A model generated the notes under the pieces. That model did not search any database. It was not told the origin of the DNA and saw nothing but the letters and a program-made list of their open reading frames with translations. From Cedecea neteri NBRC 105707 = ATCC 33855 (GTDB lineage: Bacteria > Pseudomonadota > Gammaproteobacteria > Enterobacterales > Enterobacteriaceae), in the NCBI RefSeq assembly GCF_001571265.1, contig NZ_BCTL01000021.1:62001-126000 (forward strand): a stretch of 64,000 nucleotides of DNA, given 5' to 3'. Below are positions 9,625 to 20,753 of this stretch, one piece after another. A program made the position numbers and the translations under genes. Each line of letters begins with the position of its first letter. The first letter of the stretch is position 1.

Positions 9625-9648
9625 AAACCCGCTTCGGCGGGTTTTTTT
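9625..9648 (+). terminator. fbaA terminator
   Basis: AAACCCGC-TTCG-GCGGG followed by TTTTTTT; stem 9628-9632 with 9637-9641, extended by A/T pairing. Typical strong intrinsic terminator. Confidence 0.9.
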
Positions 9649-10001
9649 ATATTCAAATAAAAGTGTAATATTTGCAGGTGTTTTTAATATTAAATTATAT
9701 TTTGACCTGTCTGGATGAATTAACGGCAATCTGTATAAATTTTCATTTCCGATAACAGCTTACTGACATTTATATGAATTTATTATCACCATAACTTTAT
9801 TTTATTCAGGATATTTAGGTTGACCTTAATCATATAAATGGCAGATCGTAAAATTACAACTCATTGTTATTTATTGGTTTTATGGTATTCGAGTGCTTAT
9901 TGAACAAATCATGGTTGAGCAGTTGTGAGTCGCCGCACATAACCTTTAACGGGGAATTCGTAAGATCGCCGCCATCGGCAACTTATTAGGCATGGCGCTT
10001 T
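9649..10001 (+). promoter_or_regulatory. AT-rich tdc control region with class II CRP promoter
   Basis: A 353-bp gene-free, strongly AT-rich stretch. A CRP site, TGTGA-GTCGCC-GCACA (9924-9939), matches consensus at 9 of 10 bases. A -10-like TAAGAT lies at 9961-9966, which would put transcription start near 9973 and the CRP centre near -41.5, the class II position. E. coli tdcABC expression requires CRP and TdcA. I saw no convincing IHF site and no tdcR-like divergent gene. Confidence 0.6.
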
Positions 10002-10940
10002 ATGGATAATACGACATTACCTAAAACACAGCACCTGGTCGTATTTCAGGAAGTGGTAAGAAGTGGTTCGTTTGGCTCCGCGGCGAAGCAGCTGGGTTTG
10101 ACTCAGCCAGCGGTAAGCAAAATTATCAGCGACATGGAGGCCCTGTTCGGACTGGAGCTTATCATTCGGAAAAATACCGGCGTTCAGCTCACCGTTGCGG
10201 GAAAAGTGCTGCTCGGTTACGCGGAGTCGATTACCCGTGAAATGCGCAACATGTGCAACGAAATGAACAGTCTGGTCGGCAGTGAGGCGGTAGATGTTTC
10301 ATTCGGCTATCCCTCACTTATCGGATTTACTTTCCTGCCGGGCATGATGAAAGCCTTCAAAGAGTTGTACCCTCATGCCGAAGTCTCGATGTTTGAAGCG
10401 CAGCTTTGCTCCTTCTTACCGGCAATACGCGACGGCAGGCTGGACTTTGCTATCGGCACGCTCAGCGACGAAATGCTGCTTCAGGATTTACATATTGAGC
10501 CGCTGTTCGAATCAGACTTTATTCTGGTTGCCAGCCGAACACGAACGCGCGGAGGCGCGATGACGCTACGCTCATTAAGCCATGAGCAGTGGGTGTTGCC
10601 TCACACCGAAATGGGCTACTACAGCGAACTTCTGACCATCCTGCAAAAGAACCACATCACCAGCGATAAAATCATCAAAACCGACTCCGTAGTCACCATC
10701 TATAACATGGTGTTGACCGCCGGTTTCCTGACGATTATTCCCCGTGAAATGATCGCCCCTTTTGGCTCTCAGGAATTTATTCAGGTTCCCTTAACGGATG
10801 AATTACCTGTCGCGCGCTATGCCGCAGTCTGGTCAAAAAATTGCCGAATAAAAAAATCAGCTGCGACGCTGGTCGAATTAGCCAGGGTGCATTCGGTGCG
10901 TAACAAGTATCAATTTAATAAATTAACGGTGGTGGCTTAG
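10002..10940 (+). CDS. tdcA: LysR-family activator of the tdc operon
   Basis: 312 aa, closely related to E. coli TdcA along its length. The N-terminal winged helix-turn-helix carries SAAKQLGLTQPAVSKII; the effector domain contains the conserved runs GYPSLIGFTFLPGM and FLPAIRDGRLDFAIGTLS. TdcA activates anaerobic threonine/serine catabolism. Being first in the operon, it is probably autoregulated. The C-terminal tail differs from K-12. A 99-bp gap separates it from tdcB. Confidence 0.93.
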   Translation: MDNTTLPKTQHLVVFQEVVRSGSFGSAAKQLGLTQPAVSKIISDMEALFGLELIIRKNTGVQLTVAGKVLLGYAESITREMRNMCNEMNSLVGSEAVDVSFGYPSLIGFTFLPGMMKAFKELYPHAEVSMFEAQLCSFLPAIRDGRLDFAIGTLSDEMLLQDLHIEPLFESDFILVASRTRTRGGAMTLRSLSHEQWVLPHTEMGYYSELLTILQKNHITSDKIIKTDSVVTIYNMVLTAGFLTIIPREMIAPFGSQEFIQVPLTDELPVARYAAVWSKNCRIKKSAATLVELARVHSVRNKYQFNKLTVVA

Positions 10941-11039
10941 CAAAACTAACCAACTCGCTTTTTATTATTAATTAACCCAGGGCGGCAAATTGAATCTATT
11001 TGCCTTCTCTAATATTGCATTTTTAATGCAGAGGTCAAC

Positions 11040-12038
11040 ATGCATATCGACAACGAACTTCCTGTCACTATTAATGATGTTCTCGAAGCGAAAAAAAGAA
11101 TATCTGGATTTGTGTATAAAACCGGGATGCCTCGCTCTAATTATCTTAGCGAATGCTGTAAGGGTGACATCTATTTAAAATTTGAAAATATGCAGCGCAC
11201 CGGCTCGTTTAAAATGCGCGGCGCGTTCAACAAGCTAAGCTCGCTGAGTGAAGAGGAAAGAGCCCGGGGTGTCGTGGCTTGCTCTGCGGGGAATCATGCC
11301 CAGGGCGTGTCACTGTCCTGTGCGCTTCTCGGCATCAACGGCAAGGTGGTGATGCCCAAAGGGGCGCCAAAGTCGAAGGTCGCCGCCACCACAGATTATT
11401 CGGCTCAGGTCATTATCCACGGCGACAATTTTAACGAAACCATCGCTAAGGTTAGCGAGATTGTTGAAACCGAAGGGCGCATCTTTATCCCACCTTATGA
11501 TGATGAAAAAGTGATTGCCGGGCAGGGCACGATTGGCCTGGAGATTCTTGAAGATCTTTACGACGTCGATAATGTGATTGTGCCGATTGGCGGCGGTGGG
11601 CTGATTGCCGGAATCGCGGTGGCGATTAAATCCATTAACCCAACGATTAATATTATTGGCGTGCAAGCAGAAAACGTTCACGGCATGGCCTCTTCTTTCC
11701 GCACTGGCGAAATTACCGCGTACCGTGCGAGCAGTACATTAGCTGACGGTTGTGACGTCGCTCGCCCAGGGACGTTAACCTTCGAAATCGTTAAGAAATT
11801 AGTTACCGATATTATTTTGGTCAGCGAAGAAGATATCAGAAATAGCATGGTAGCACTTATTCAGAGAAACAAAATTGTCACTGAGGGGGCCGGTGCGCTT
11901 GCCTGTGCCGCTTTATTAAGCGGCAAGCTTGACCATTATATTAAAGGCCGGAAAACCGTGAGTATTATTTCTGGTGGAAATATTGATTTGTCTCGCGTCT
12001 CTGAAATTACTGGCACTGCGGAAGCCTGCCTGAGCTAA
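11040..12038 (+). CDS. tdcB: Catabolic threonine dehydratase
   Basis: 332 aa, PLP enzyme converting threonine to 2-ketobutyrate and ammonia (also acting on serine), the first step of anaerobic threonine fermentation. The PLP lysine is K58 in [13 protein letters not shown], as in E. coli. The glycine-rich phosphate loop is [12 protein letters not shown], and [13 protein letters not shown] binds the substrate carboxylate. There is no C-terminal ACT regulatory domain, which separates it from the biosynthetic IlvA. It is followed by tdcC 15 nt later. Confidence 0.94.
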   Translation: MHIDNELPVTINDVLEAKKRISGFVYKTGMPRSNYLSECCKGDIYLKFENMQRTGSFKMRGAFNKLSSLSEEERARGVVACSAGNHAQGVSLSCALLGINGKVVMPKGAPKSKVAATTDYSAQVIIHGDNFNETIAKVSEIVETEGRIFIPPYDDEKVIAGQGTIGLEILEDLYDVDNVIVPIGGGGLIAGIAVAIKSINPTINIIGVQAENVHGMASSFRTGEITAYRASSTLADGCDVARPGTLTFEIVKKLVTDIILVSEEDIRNSMVALIQRNKIVTEGAGALACAALLSGKLDHYIKGRKTVSIISGGNIDLSRVSEITGTAEACLS

Positions 12039-12053
12039 ATAAGGATCTTCATT

Positions 12054-13385
12054 ATGAGTAATGCAGAAACAACCCTTGTTGGTCAAAAAGAATCCTCCCT
12101 GTGGCGTAAGTCCGATACCACCTGGACTCTCGGCCTGTTTGGCACCGCCATCGGCGCGGGTGTGCTGTTTTTCCCGATTCGCGCGGGCTATGGCGGCCTG
12201 ATCCCAATATTAATCATGCTGGTCCTGGCCTACCCAATTGCTTTCTTCTGCCACCGGGCGCTGGCGCGGCTGTGCCTTTCCGGCAGTAACCCATCGGGAA
12301 ATATCACCGAAACCGTCGAGGAGCATTTTGGTAAAACCGGCGGGGTGGTTATCACTTTCCTGTACTTCTTTGCCATTTGCCCGCTGTTGTGGATTTACGG
12401 CGTCACCATCACTAACACCTTCATGACCTTCTGGGAAAACCAACTCCAGCTTATGCCGCTCAATCGTGGACTGGTCGCGCTGTTGCTGCTGATGCTGATG
12501 GCCTTTGTCATCTTCTTCGGCAAGGATCTGATGGTGAAGGTGATGAGCTATCTCGTTTTCCCGTTCATCGCGAGCCTGATCATTATTTCCCTGTCGCTGA
12601 TCCCTTACTGGAATTCGGCGGTAATCGATCAGGTGAATCTGAGCGACATCGCATTGACCGGTAATGACGGGATCCTGGTGACGGTGTGGCTCGGGATCTC
12701 CATCATGGTGTTCTCCTTTAACTTCTCGCCGATTGTCTCTTCCTTTGTGGTGTCGAAGCGCGAAGAGTACGAAGCGGATTTCGGGAAAGAATATACCGAG
12801 GATAAGTGTTCAAAAATCATCTCACGTGCCAGCATGCTGATGGTCGGCGTGGTGATGTTCTTCGCCTTCAGTTGCCTGTTCACGCTGTCGCCGCAGAACA
12901 TGGCTGAAGCGAAAGCGCAGAACATTCCGGTGCTTTCCTACCTCGCCAACCACTTCTCTTCGCTGTCCGGTTCTAAGTCTACTTTTGCCACGGTGCTGGA
13001 ATACGGCGCATCGATTATCGCCCTGGTGGCGATTTTCAAATCCTTCTTCGGTCACTACCTGGGCACGCTGGAAGGGCTGAACGGCCTGGTCCTGAAGTTT
13101 GGCTATAAGAGTGACAAAACGAAGATTTCTCAGGGCAAACTTAATCTGATCAGTATGGCGTTTATCATGGGGTCAACCTGGGTTGTGGCCTACGCGAATC
13201 CCAACATTCTTGACCTGATTGAAGCGATGGGCGCCCCGATTATTGCCTCGCTGCTTTGCCTGCTACCGATGTACGCCATTCGTAAAGTTCCGGCGCTCAG
13301 CAAATATAAAGGCAGAACCGAAAACATCTTTGTTACCGTAATCGGTGTGCTGACGATCCTGAATATCGTATACAAAATCATGTAA
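12054..13385 (+). CDS. tdcC: Threonine/serine:H+ symporter
   Basis: 443 aa inner-membrane transporter of the hydroxy/aromatic amino-acid permease family (SdaC/TdcC branch). It opens with [23 protein letters not shown], split here as the conserved [12 protein letters not shown] substrate loop, and shows about eleven hydrophobic segments. It imports threonine and serine for TdcB. Located 15 nt after tdcB with AAGGATCTTC as ribosome site. Confidence 0.94.
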   Translation: MSNAETTLVGQKESSLWRKSDTTWTLGLFGTAIGAGVLFFPIRAGYGGLIPILIMLVLAYPIAFFCHRALARLCLSGSNPSGNITETVEEHFGKTGGVVITFLYFFAICPLLWIYGVTITNTFMTFWENQLQLMPLNRGLVALLLLMLMAFVIFFGKDLMVKVMSYLVFPFIASLIIISLSLIPYWNSAVIDQVNLSDIALTGNDGILVTVWLGISIMVFSFNFSPIVSSFVVSKREEYEADFGKEYTEDKCSKIISRASMLMVGVVMFFAFSCLFTLSPQNMAEAKAQNIPVLSYLANHFSSLSGSKSTFATVLEYGASIIALVAIFKSFFGHYLGTLEGLNGLVLKFGYKSDKTKISQGKLNLISMAFIMGSTWVVAYANPNILDLIEAMGAPIIASLLCLLPMYAIRKVPALSKYKGRTENIFVTVIGVLTILNIVYKIM

Positions 13386-13421
13386 TTAACCGCCACTGGC
13401 TCAGGATGAGTAAACGTTAAT

Positions 13422-14630
13422 ATGAATGAATATCCGGTAATATTAACCATAAATTGTGGTTCATCTTCGGTTAAATTTTCCGTGCTGGATGAATTAACTC
13501 TGGAACCACTTTTAACGGGCATTTGCGAGGGCATAAATACCGAATCCGCAACGCTTATCGTTAATAGCGGTGAACCGGTGAAGCTGGCGCATTCAGATTA
13601 TGAGGATGCGCTGGCGGCAATCGCCCTTGAGCTTGAAAAACGCAGTCTGATTGAAAGCGTGGCCTATATAGGCCACCGTATTGCCCACGGCGGTGCGGTT
13701 TTTGGCGAATCGGTATTGCTCACGGATGACGTTGTGGAGCAAATTCGTGCCGTTTCGCCGCTCGCTCCGCTGCACAATTATGCCAATCTTAGCGGCGTCG
13801 CTTCTGCCCGGCAGCGCTTTCCAGGCGTGCCGCAGGTCGCGGTATTTGATACCAGCTTTCATCAGACGCTTCGTCCGGAAGCCTACCTTTATGGCCTGCC
13901 TTACCGCTATTTCAAAGAACACGGCGTCAGGCGCTATGGGTTCCACGGCACCTCTCACCGCTACGTTTCAATGCAGGCTGCTGAGTTACCTGAACTGAAA
14001 GGCGTCTCATCAGGGTTGGTGATAGCTCATCTGGGGAACGGTGCATCGGTGTGCGCGGTTGCTGAAGGGCGAAGCGCTGATACTTCGATGGGGATGACGC
14101 CGCTGGAAGGGTTAATCATGGGCACACGCTGTGGTGACGTCGACTTCGGAGCGATGGTGTGGCTGGCAAGGCAAACCGGGCAATCGCTGGACGATCTTGA
14201 GCAGGTGGCAAATACCGAGTCTGGCCTGCTGGGGCTTTCGGGCATATCTTCCGACCTGAGGACGCTGGAGAAAGCCTGGCAGCAGGGTGATGCCCGAGCG
14301 GAGCTGGCGATCAACACGTTTGTGCACCGCATAGCCAAAGCCATCGGCGGGCACGCAACGTCGCTGCCAAATTTTGATGGGCTAATTTTTACCGGCGGCA
14401 TTGGTGAAAACTCTACTCTTATTCGTCGTCTGGTTATTCAACATTTGCGGGTATTCGGTTTTGAATTGGATGAAAAAGAGAATGCCCGGCCTAATTCTGA
14501 CGGCGAGCGTGTTATTTCAACAAAAAATTCGGCAGTGCTGTGCGCGGTAATTCCGACTAACGAAGAAAAAATGATTGCTATTGATGCCCGTGAATTGGGC
14601 AAGGCATCACAGTTTGCGGAATTCGCTTAA
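13422..14630 (+). CDS. tdcD: Propionate/acetate kinase
   Basis: 402 aa acetokinase-family enzyme. It makes ATP and propionate from propionyl phosphate in the last step of threonine fermentation. The N-terminal phosphate motif [12 protein letters not shown], the central GYRFHGTSH-type signature (here [14 protein letters not shown]), [10 protein letters not shown] and the adenosine-binding FTGGIGENS are all present. Thirty-six nt after tdcC and 29 nt before tdcE. Confidence 0.94.
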   Translation: MNEYPVILTINCGSSSVKFSVLDELTLEPLLTGICEGINTESATLIVNSGEPVKLAHSDYEDALAAIALELEKRSLIESVAYIGHRIAHGGAVFGESVLLTDDVVEQIRAVSPLAPLHNYANLSGVASARQRFPGVPQVAVFDTSFHQTLRPEAYLYGLPYRYFKEHGVRRYGFHGTSHRYVSMQAAELPELKGVSSGLVIAHLGNGASVCAVAEGRSADTSMGMTPLEGLIMGTRCGDVDFGAMVWLARQTGQSLDDLEQVANTESGLLGLSGISSDLRTLEKAWQQGDARAELAINTFVHRIAKAIGGHATSLPNFDGLIFTGGIGENSTLIRRLVIQHLRVFGFELDEKENARPNSDGERVISTKNSAVLCAVIPTNEEKMIAIDARELGKASQFAEFA

Positions 14631-14659
14631 TATTATTTGCGGTACAGAGGATGGAATGA

Positions 14660-16954
14660 ATGAAAACGGATATTGATATTTCCCATGATAATTATGCTCA
14701 GGCCTGGCAGCAGTTTCGTGGGGAATCCTGGCAGCATGAGATAAATGTTCGGGATTTTATCCAGCAAAACTATACGCCGTATGAAGGGGACGACACATTT
14801 CTGACGGGGGCGACGGCGGCCACTACGGCGCTGTGGGAAAAGGTCATGGAAGGCATTCGCGTCGAAAACGCCACCCATGCGCCGGTAGACTTTGACACTA
14901 ACGTTGCTACTTCAATTACCGCCCACGCCCCCGGCTACATCATCCAGCAACATGAGAAAATTGTGGGGCTGCAGACGGACAAACCGCTAAAGCGCGCGCT
15001 GCATCCTTTTGGTGGCATCAATATGATCAAAAGCTCGTTTGAGGCCTATGGTCGCAAAATGGATCCTGAGTTTGAGTATCAGTTTACCGAGCTGAGGAAA
15101 ACGCACAATCAGGGCGTGTTCGACGTTTATTCGCCGGATATTCTGCGCTGCCGTAAGTCCGGCGTACTGACGGGTCTGCCGGACGGCTACGGGCGCGGCC
15201 GAATCATCGGCGATTACCGCCGCGTGGCGCTGTACGGTATTACTTATCTGGTGCGCGAGCGTGAGCTGCAGTTTGCCGACCTGCAGCAGAAACTGGAGCG
15301 TGGGGAGGATCTTGAAGCGACTATTCGCCTGCGTGAAGAGCTGGCGGAACATCGCCACGCGTTACTGCAAATCCAGGAAATGGCCGCCGGATACGGTTTC
15401 GATATCTCAAGGCCGGCGAGCAACGCGCAGGAGGCGATTCAGTGGCTTTATTTCGCCTATCTGGCGGCGGTGAAGTCGCAAAACGGTGGAGCAATGTCGC
15501 TTGGCCGTACCGCGACCTTTATCGATGTTTATATCGAACGTGATATTCGCTCTGGCCTGCTCAATGAGCAGCAGGCGCAGGAGCTTATTGACCACTTTAT
15601 TATGAAAATCCGCATGGTGCGCTTCCTGCGCACGCCGGAGTTTGATTCGCTGTTCTCCGGCGATCCTATCTGGGCCACCGAAGTGTTGGGCGGAATGGGG
15701 CTGGACGGTCGTACGCTGGTGACGAAAAGCACTTTCCGCTATCTGAATACGCTGCACACGATGGGGCCTGCTCCAGAGCCGAACCTGACCATTCTTTGGT
15801 CCGAAGCGCTGCCGAGCGCGTTTAAAGTCTATGCTGCCAAAGTGTCTATCGAAACCTCGTCATTGCAGTATGAAAATGATGACCTGATGCGCAGCGATTT
15901 CGACAGTGACGATTACGCCATTGCCTGCTGTGTAAGCCCGATGATCATTGGCAAACAGATGCAGTTCTTTGGCGCTCGCGCCAACCTGGCGAAAACGCTG
16001 CTGTACTGCATCAACGGGGGAATGGATGAAAAGCTGAAGATCCAGGTCGGGCCCAAAACCCCAATGTTGCTTGACGAGGTGCTGGACTACGACAAGGTGA
16101 TGGCCAGCCTGGACAATTTTATGGACTGGCTGGCGGTGCAGTATGTGACGGCCCTGAACCTGATCCACTACATGCACGATAAATACAGCTACGAAGCTTC
16201 GCTGATGGCCCTGCATGACAGGGATGTTTACCGGACAATGGCCTGCGGCATCGCCGGGCTTTCGGTGGCGGTGGACTCACTTTCTGCCATCAAACACGCG
16301 GTGGTTAAGCCAGTGCGCGACCACACCGGGCTGGCGGTAGATTTCGTGATTGAGGGCGACTATCCGCAATACGGCAATAACGACGATCGCGTGGACGCCA
16401 TTGCCTGCGATCTGGTTGAGCGCTTTATGAAGAAAATTCAGGCGCTGCCAACTTATCGCGACGCGGTGCCGACGCAGTCTATTTTGACCATCACCTCGAA
16501 TGTGGTTTACGGGCAAAAAACGGGGAATACGCCGGATGGGCGCAGGGGCGGAACGCCGTTCGCTCCCGGCGCTAACCCGATGCACGGGCGAGATACTAAG
16601 GGAGCGGTAGCCTCGCTGACTTCCGTGGCGAAGCTGCCGTTTAGCTACGCGAAGGACGGCATTTCCTACACGTTTTCCATCGTTCCGGCCGCGCTGGGTA
16701 AAGATGACTCCGTCCGTCGCCATAACCTGGTGGGGCTGCTTGACGGTTATTTCCATCACGATGTTAAAACGGAAGGCGGCCAGCACCTGAACGTCAACGT
16801 AATGAATCGTGGGATGCTAATGGATGCCATTGAACATCCGGAAAATTACCCAACGCTAACCATTCGTGTTTCCGGTTACGCGGTGCGTTTTAACGCGCTT
16901 ACCCGCGAGCAGCAGCAGGACGTGATATCCAGAACCTTCACCCAGGCGCTGTAA
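14660..16954 (+). CDS. tdcE: 2-ketobutyrate formate-lyase / pyruvate formate-lyase 4
   Basis: 764 aa glycyl-radical enzyme that splits 2-ketobutyrate (or pyruvate) with CoA to propionyl-CoA (acetyl-CoA) and formate under anaerobic conditions. The catalytic Cys pair is C423-C424 in [13 protein letters not shown]. The radical glycine is Gly739 in RVSGYAVRF near the C terminus. It must be activated by a PflA-type radical-SAM enzyme, which is not encoded in this window. A terminator follows immediately, so tdcF and tdcG, which follow tdcE in E. coli K-12, are absent from this operon. Confidence 0.94.
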   Translation: MKTDIDISHDNYAQAWQQFRGESWQHEINVRDFIQQNYTPYEGDDTFLTGATAATTALWEKVMEGIRVENATHAPVDFDTNVATSITAHAPGYIIQQHEKIVGLQTDKPLKRALHPFGGINMIKSSFEAYGRKMDPEFEYQFTELRKTHNQGVFDVYSPDILRCRKSGVLTGLPDGYGRGRIIGDYRRVALYGITYLVRERELQFADLQQKLERGEDLEATIRLREELAEHRHALLQIQEMAAGYGFDISRPASNAQEAIQWLYFAYLAAVKSQNGGAMSLGRTATFIDVYIERDIRSGLLNEQQAQELIDHFIMKIRMVRFLRTPEFDSLFSGDPIWATEVLGGMGLDGRTLVTKSTFRYLNTLHTMGPAPEPNLTILWSEALPSAFKVYAAKVSIETSSLQYENDDLMRSDFDSDDYAIACCVSPMIIGKQMQFFGARANLAKTLLYCINGGMDEKLKIQVGPKTPMLLDEVLDYDKVMASLDNFMDWLAVQYVTALNLIHYMHDKYSYEASLMALHDRDVYRTMACGIAGLSVAVDSLSAIKHAVVKPVRDHTGLAVDFVIEGDYPQYGNNDDRVDAIACDLVERFMKKIQALPTYRDAVPTQSILTITSNVVYGQKTGNTPDGRRGGTPFAPGANPMHGRDTKGAVASLTSVAKLPFSYAKDGISYTFSIVPAALGKDDSVRRHNLVGLLDGYFHHDVKTEGGQHLNVNVMNRGMLMDAIEHPENYPTLTIRVSGYAVRFNALTREQQQDVISRTFTQAL

Positions 16955-16963
16955 GCCGCTAAT

Positions 16964-16989
16964 AAGCCCTGGCATATGTCAGGGCTTTT
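16964..16989 (+). terminator. tdc operon terminator
   Basis: AAGCCCTG (16964-16971), 8-nt loop, CAGGGCTT (16980-16987) running into TTTTC. Ten nt after the tdcE stop; marks the operon end. Confidence 0.8.
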
Positions 16990-17125
16990 CCCTTCTTTTG
17001 CCGCATTAACACTCAATTCGTGAACAATTTTGTGACCTGCTTGGCACATTCATGCGTTTTTGTTTACCCTTTACGGTCTGAGCTGCCTCTCCAGGCGTAG
17101 AAACTTTTCGGACAAGGAACAGTAA

Positions 17126-17986
17126 ATGGAAGATCTCAACGTAGTAGACAGTATTCACAATGCAGGAGGCTGGCTGGCGAGAAATCAGGAGCTCCTGCTC
17201 AGTTATGTGGTAAACATCGTTGCCGCAATCGCCATCCTGATTGTCGGGATGATCGTTGCCCGCCTGATCTCCAGCACGGTGAACCGCCTGATGCTGGCTC
17301 GTAGCATCGACAGCACCGTGGCTGATTTTCTCTCCGCGCTGGTGCGCTACGGCATTATTGCCTTCACGCTGATTGCGGCCTTGAGCCGGGTTGGGGTGCA
17401 AACCGCTTCCGTGATTGCCGTTCTCGGTGCCGCCGGTCTGGCCGTTGGTCTGGCGCTGCAAGGTTCGCTGTCCAACCTGGCCGCAGGCGTGTTGTTGGTC
17501 ACCTTCCGCCCGTTCCGTACCGGGGAGTATGTCGATCTCGGCGGCATTGCAGGCACCGTGCTGAACGTGCAGATCTTCTCCACCACGATGCGCACCGTTG
17601 ATGGCAAAATCGTGGTAGTGCCGAACGGGAAAATCATCGCCGGCAATATCATTAACTTCTCCCGCGAACCCGCCCGCCGCAACGAATTCATCATCGGCGT
17701 GGCCTACGATGCGGACATCGATCGGGTAAAGCAGATCCTGACTGAGATCATCACCAGCGACGAGCGTGTACTGAAGGATCGCGATATCACCGTGCGCCTT
17801 AACGAGCTTGGTCCTTCTTCGGTAAACTTTGTGGTGCGCGCCTGGAGCAAAAGTGGCGACCTGCAAAACGTGTACTGGGACGTGCTGGAGCGTATTAAGA
17901 AAGCGCTCGATGCCAACGGCATCGGCATTCCTTATCCGCAGATGGACGTTCACGTTCGCCAGATTAAAGAGTCTGACAACGCATAA
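17126..17986 (+). CDS. mscS: Small-conductance mechanosensitive channel MscS
   Basis: 286 aa, the length of E. coli MscS. It is a heptameric inner-membrane channel that opens under membrane tension and protects against osmotic downshock. Three N-terminal transmembrane helices are visible. The pore-lining TM3 has the small-residue pattern [17 protein letters not shown], and the cytosolic cage contains [17 protein letters not shown]. Ribosome site AAGGAACAG. In K-12 fbaA and mscS are neighbours; here tdcABCDE lies between them. Confidence 0.96.
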   Translation: MEDLNVVDSIHNAGGWLARNQELLLSYVVNIVAAIAILIVGMIVARLISSTVNRLMLARSIDSTVADFLSALVRYGIIAFTLIAALSRVGVQTASVIAVLGAAGLAVGLALQGSLSNLAAGVLLVTFRPFRTGEYVDLGGIAGTVLNVQIFSTTMRTVDGKIVVVPNGKIIAGNIINFSREPARRNEFIIGVAYDADIDRVKQILTEIITSDERVLKDRDITVRLNELGPSSVNFVVRAWSKSGDLQNVYWDVLERIKKALDANGIGIPYPQMDVHVRQIKESDNA

Positions 17987-17991
17987 TCTTC

Positions 17992-18020
17992 AGGGCCAGC
18001 TTTCGCTGGCCTTATTTTTA
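17992..18020 (+). terminator. mscS terminator
   Basis: GGCCAGC (17994-18000), TTTC loop, GCTGGCC (18005-18011), then TTATTTTTA. Confidence 0.8.
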
Positions 18021-18128
18021 TCTGTAATAATTAGCCATTCTTATCAGTGATTAAAACTATCAATTTCCTCTAATAATTTTTGCACATTACACTCACGCTC
18101 AATGATGAACATTTAAAGGGTGTGCCGC

Positions 18129-18764
18129 GTGTTATCTTATTATTTTCAGGGTATTGCATTGGGAGCAGCGCTAATTCTGCCGCTGGGGCCGCAGAATGCG
18201 TTCGTGATGAACCAGGGGATTCGTCGGCAGTATCATCTGATGATTGCTTCTTTGTGTGCCCTGAGCGACATCATTTTGATTTGCGGCGGGATTTTTGGCG
18301 GCAGCGCCATTCTGATGCAGTCTCCCTGGCTACTGGCGCTGGTCACCTGGGGCGGCGTGGCGTTTCTACTGTGGTACGGCTGGGGGGCGCTGCGCACTGC
18401 GATGAGCAGCAATGTGGAACTGGCCTCGGCAGAAGTGCTCAAGCAGGGCCGCTGGAAAATCGTCGTCACCATGCTGGCGGTGACCTGGCTCAACCCGCAT
18501 GTTTATCTGGATACTTTTGTGGTGCTCGGCAGCCTGGGCGGCCAGCTCGCTGACGAAGCAAAACGCTGGTTTGCCTTGGGCACCATTAGCGCCTCCATTC
18601 TCTGGTTTTACGGTCTGGCTATTCTTGCCGCCTGGCTTGCCCCTCGTCTGCGTACCGCGAAAGCCCAGCGCATTATCAACGGCGTGGTTGGGATTGTGAT
18701 GTGGTTTATTGCCGCTCAACTGGCCCGGGATGGCGTGCAACATATTGCGTCGCTCGTGGGCTAA
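18129..18764 (+). CDS. argO: Arginine exporter ArgO (LysE family)
   Basis: 211 aa using a GTG start at 18129 ([10 protein letters not shown]). An ATG three codons upstream (18120) is in frame, but AAAGGG is properly spaced only for the GTG, and the resulting length equals that of E. coli ArgO. It is an inner-membrane exporter of arginine and toxic analogues such as canavanine. The signature [14 protein letters not shown] and about six hydrophobic segments are present. In E. coli its transcription needs ArgP, whose gene lies about 900 bp downstream on the opposite strand here. Confidence 0.93.
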   Translation: MLSYYFQGIALGAALILPLGPQNAFVMNQGIRRQYHLMIASLCALSDIILICGGIFGGSAILMQSPWLLALVTWGGVAFLLWYGWGALRTAMSSNVELASAEVLKQGRWKIVVTMLAVTWLNPHVYLDTFVVLGSLGGQLADEAKRWFALGTISASILWFYGLAILAAWLAPRLRTAKAQRIINGVVGIVMWFIAAQLARDGVQHIASLVG

Positions 18765-18874
18765 TTCGCCATAATCTGATAGACAAGTTGCCATTACAGG
18801 CTAAGCTTGCTGGCAGATGCCGGGAGTTTGTTGATCGGCGAAATCACAGTGGAACGTAGCACGGAGGAGTTACA

Positions 18875-19612
18875 GTGAAGTTTAAAATTTTAGCATTAGC
18901 CGCGTTAATGGGATTAGGTTCTGTTTCCGTACAGGCAGGCGAGTTGCCAAACGGGCCGCACGTGGTCACCTCCGGGACAGCCAGCGTCGATGCCGTACCT
19001 GATATCGCTACGCTCGCCATTGAAGTCAATGTGTCCGCTAAGGACGCGGCTTCCGCCAAAAAACAGGCTGACGATCGCGTGGCGCAATACCTGACCTTCC
19101 TGCAGAAAAATGGCGTAGAGAAGAAGGACATCAATGCCGCCAACCTGCGCACACAGCCAGAATATGATTATCTGAAAGACGGTAAAACCCAGCTTAAGGG
19201 CTACCGTGCGGTACGCCAGGTGGAAGTTACTCTGCGTCAGCTGGATAAAATGAACGAACTGCTTGATGGCGCGCTGAAGTCTGGCCTGAACGAAATCCGT
19301 TCCGTGTCGCTGGGCGTTGCACATCCGGAAGAATACAAGGATAAAGCACGTAAAGAAGCGATTACCGATGCGACCCGCCAGGCTAAGCTGTTGGCCGAAG
19401 GCTTTAACAGCAAGCTGGGCCCGGTTTACAGCGTGCGTTACCACGTTTCTAACTACCAGCCAGCGCCGATGGTTCGCATGATGAAAGCGGACGCGGCTGC
19501 ACCGGTTTCCGCTCAGGATACCTACGATCAGCAGACTATTCAGTTTGACGATCAGGTCGATGTGGTGTTTGAACTGCAGGGCGCACAAACGCCGGCTGCT
19601 CCTGCTCAGTAA
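18875..19612 (+). CDS. yggE: Periplasmic SIMPL-domain protein YggE
   Basis: 245 aa with a cleavable signal peptide (hydrophobic run after MKFKIL, probable cleavage after VQA-G). The mature part is a SIMPL/DUF541 domain beginning HVVTSGTASVDAVPD, typical of the family. In E. coli it has been linked to lower intracellular oxidative stress, but its biochemical role is unknown. It sits between argO and argP, as in K-12. Confidence 0.9.
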   Translation: MKFKILALAALMGLGSVSVQAGELPNGPHVVTSGTASVDAVPDIATLAIEVNVSAKDAASAKKQADDRVAQYLTFLQKNGVEKKDINAANLRTQPEYDYLKDGKTQLKGYRAVRQVEVTLRQLDKMNELLDGALKSGLNEIRSVSLGVAHPEEYKDKARKEAITDATRQAKLLAEGFNSKLGPVYSVRYHVSNYQPAPMVRMMKADAAAPVSAQDTYDQQTIQFDDQVDVVFELQGAQTPAAPAQ

Positions 19613-19627
19613 GATTTGATCTTCACC

Positions 19628-19657
19628 TTAACCCTCGCCGCTCCAGGCGAGGGTTAA
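19628..19657. terminator. 12-bp perfect hairpin between convergent yggE and argP
   Basis: TTAACCCTCGCC (19628-19639), 6-nt loop, GGCGAGGGTTAA (19646-19657). It sits between the converging 3' ends. Flanking U-runs are weak on both strands, so it may be a bidirectional terminator or a 3'-end protecting stem. Confidence 0.55.
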
Positions 19658-19665
19658 TCAAAACG

Positions 19666-20565
19666 TTATTCAGTATCCTGCCTCAATACCTTATGCCCGT
19701 ACTCCAGCAAAGCATCCGTCACGTTACGCATCATGCGGCTTTCCGGCGCAAAGCGGTGCCAGTAAAGCATGCGTCGCTGCAGCAGGCCCGGCGTCAGGTC
19801 GATTAATTCGCCGCTATTCAACTCGCGCTCAATTTGCAGATGCGGGATCATACAGCAGGTTGTGCCCTGACGAGCCAGTTGCACAAAGGCTTCCGAAGAG
19901 TTGACGATATGGCACGGCACGCTGCCCGGCGACAGGTCAAAGTTCTGCTGTAAAAACGCCTGATGCATGTCGTCGAGATGATCGAACGCAACGGCGGGAG
20001 CCTTAAGCAGGGCTGAACGCGTGACGCCGTTAGGGAAGTAGCGCTCGGCAAAATCTTTCGATCCAACAAACAGGTAGTCCAGCGCGCCCAGGCGATCTAC
20101 CAGGCAGCTCGGCAGCGGCTGAGGCTGAATTGACACCGCGCCGACCACTTCACCCCGGCGCAGGCGTTCCTGAGTCCGGGTTTCATCTTCAACCTGAAGA
20201 TTCAGGCGAATAGGCGAGTCGGCTAATACCGGCGCCAGAGCCGGCAGCAGCCAGGTTGCCAGACTGTCGGCGTTGACCGCCAGGGAAAGCAGCAGCGGCG
20301 TGGAGCCGGTTTGCTCGTCGCCCAGCCACTCTTCTTCCAGTAGTTCAACCTGGCGTAAAAGCGCCAGCAGTTTTTGCCCCTGCTCGGTAGGACGAGGCGG
20401 CACGGTGCGCACCAACAATGGCTGGCCGAACATCGTTTCCAGTTGCTTAATACGTTGTGAGACGGCTGATTGAGTAATGCACAGCTTCTGCGCCGCACGC
20501 TCAAACCCTCGTTCACGGATTACCGCATCCAGCGCCTGCAGCGTTCTGTAGTCCGGGCGTTTCAT
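19666..20565 (-). CDS. argP: LysR-family regulator ArgP (IciA)
   Basis: 299 aa LysR protein. The N-terminal helix-turn-helix is [20 protein letters not shown]; an effector domain follows with [18 protein letters not shown]. ArgP senses arginine and lysine and activates argO, and also affects other lysine-related genes. It was also described as IciA, an inhibitor of replication initiation in vitro. Divergent from rpiA, with about 190 bp between start codons. Confidence 0.93.
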   Translation of the reverse strand: MKRPDYRTLQALDAVIRERGFERAAQKLCITQSAVSQRIKQLETMFGQPLLVRTVPPRPTEQGQKLLALLRQVELLEEEWLGDEQTGSTPLLLSLAVNADSLATWLLPALAPVLADSPIRLNLQVEDETRTQERLRRGEVVGAVSIQPQPLPSCLVDRLGALDYLFVGSKDFAERYFPNGVTRSALLKAPAVAFDHLDDMHQAFLQQNFDLSPGSVPCHIVNSSEAFVQLARQGTTCCMIPHLQIERELNSGELIDLTPGLLQRRMLYWHRFAPESRMMRNVTDALLEYGHKVLRQDTE

Positions 20566-20691
20566 TGTTGTTCATCTGCTCCTGATTTCGTCGAGCAATC
20601 ACTATGACATAAATTTGCCGTTGATTCAGACCAAATCGGCGAGCGGTGATTTCGTTCGAACGTGATGACGTTGGCATTGCGGCAAAGCCGG

Positions 20692-20720
20692 GGACATTTT
20701 TCCGACGCATGCTTTATAAT
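20692..20720 (+). promoter_or_regulatory. Candidate rpiA promoter
   Basis: A perfect -10 hexamer TATAAT lies at 20715-20720, 34 nt before the rpiA start. The -35 region (around 20692-20697, GGACAT) is poor, so the exact promoter is uncertain. Confidence 0.5.
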
Positions 20721-20753
20721 GCGCGTCAGTTTCCACATCACAGGCATAAAATT

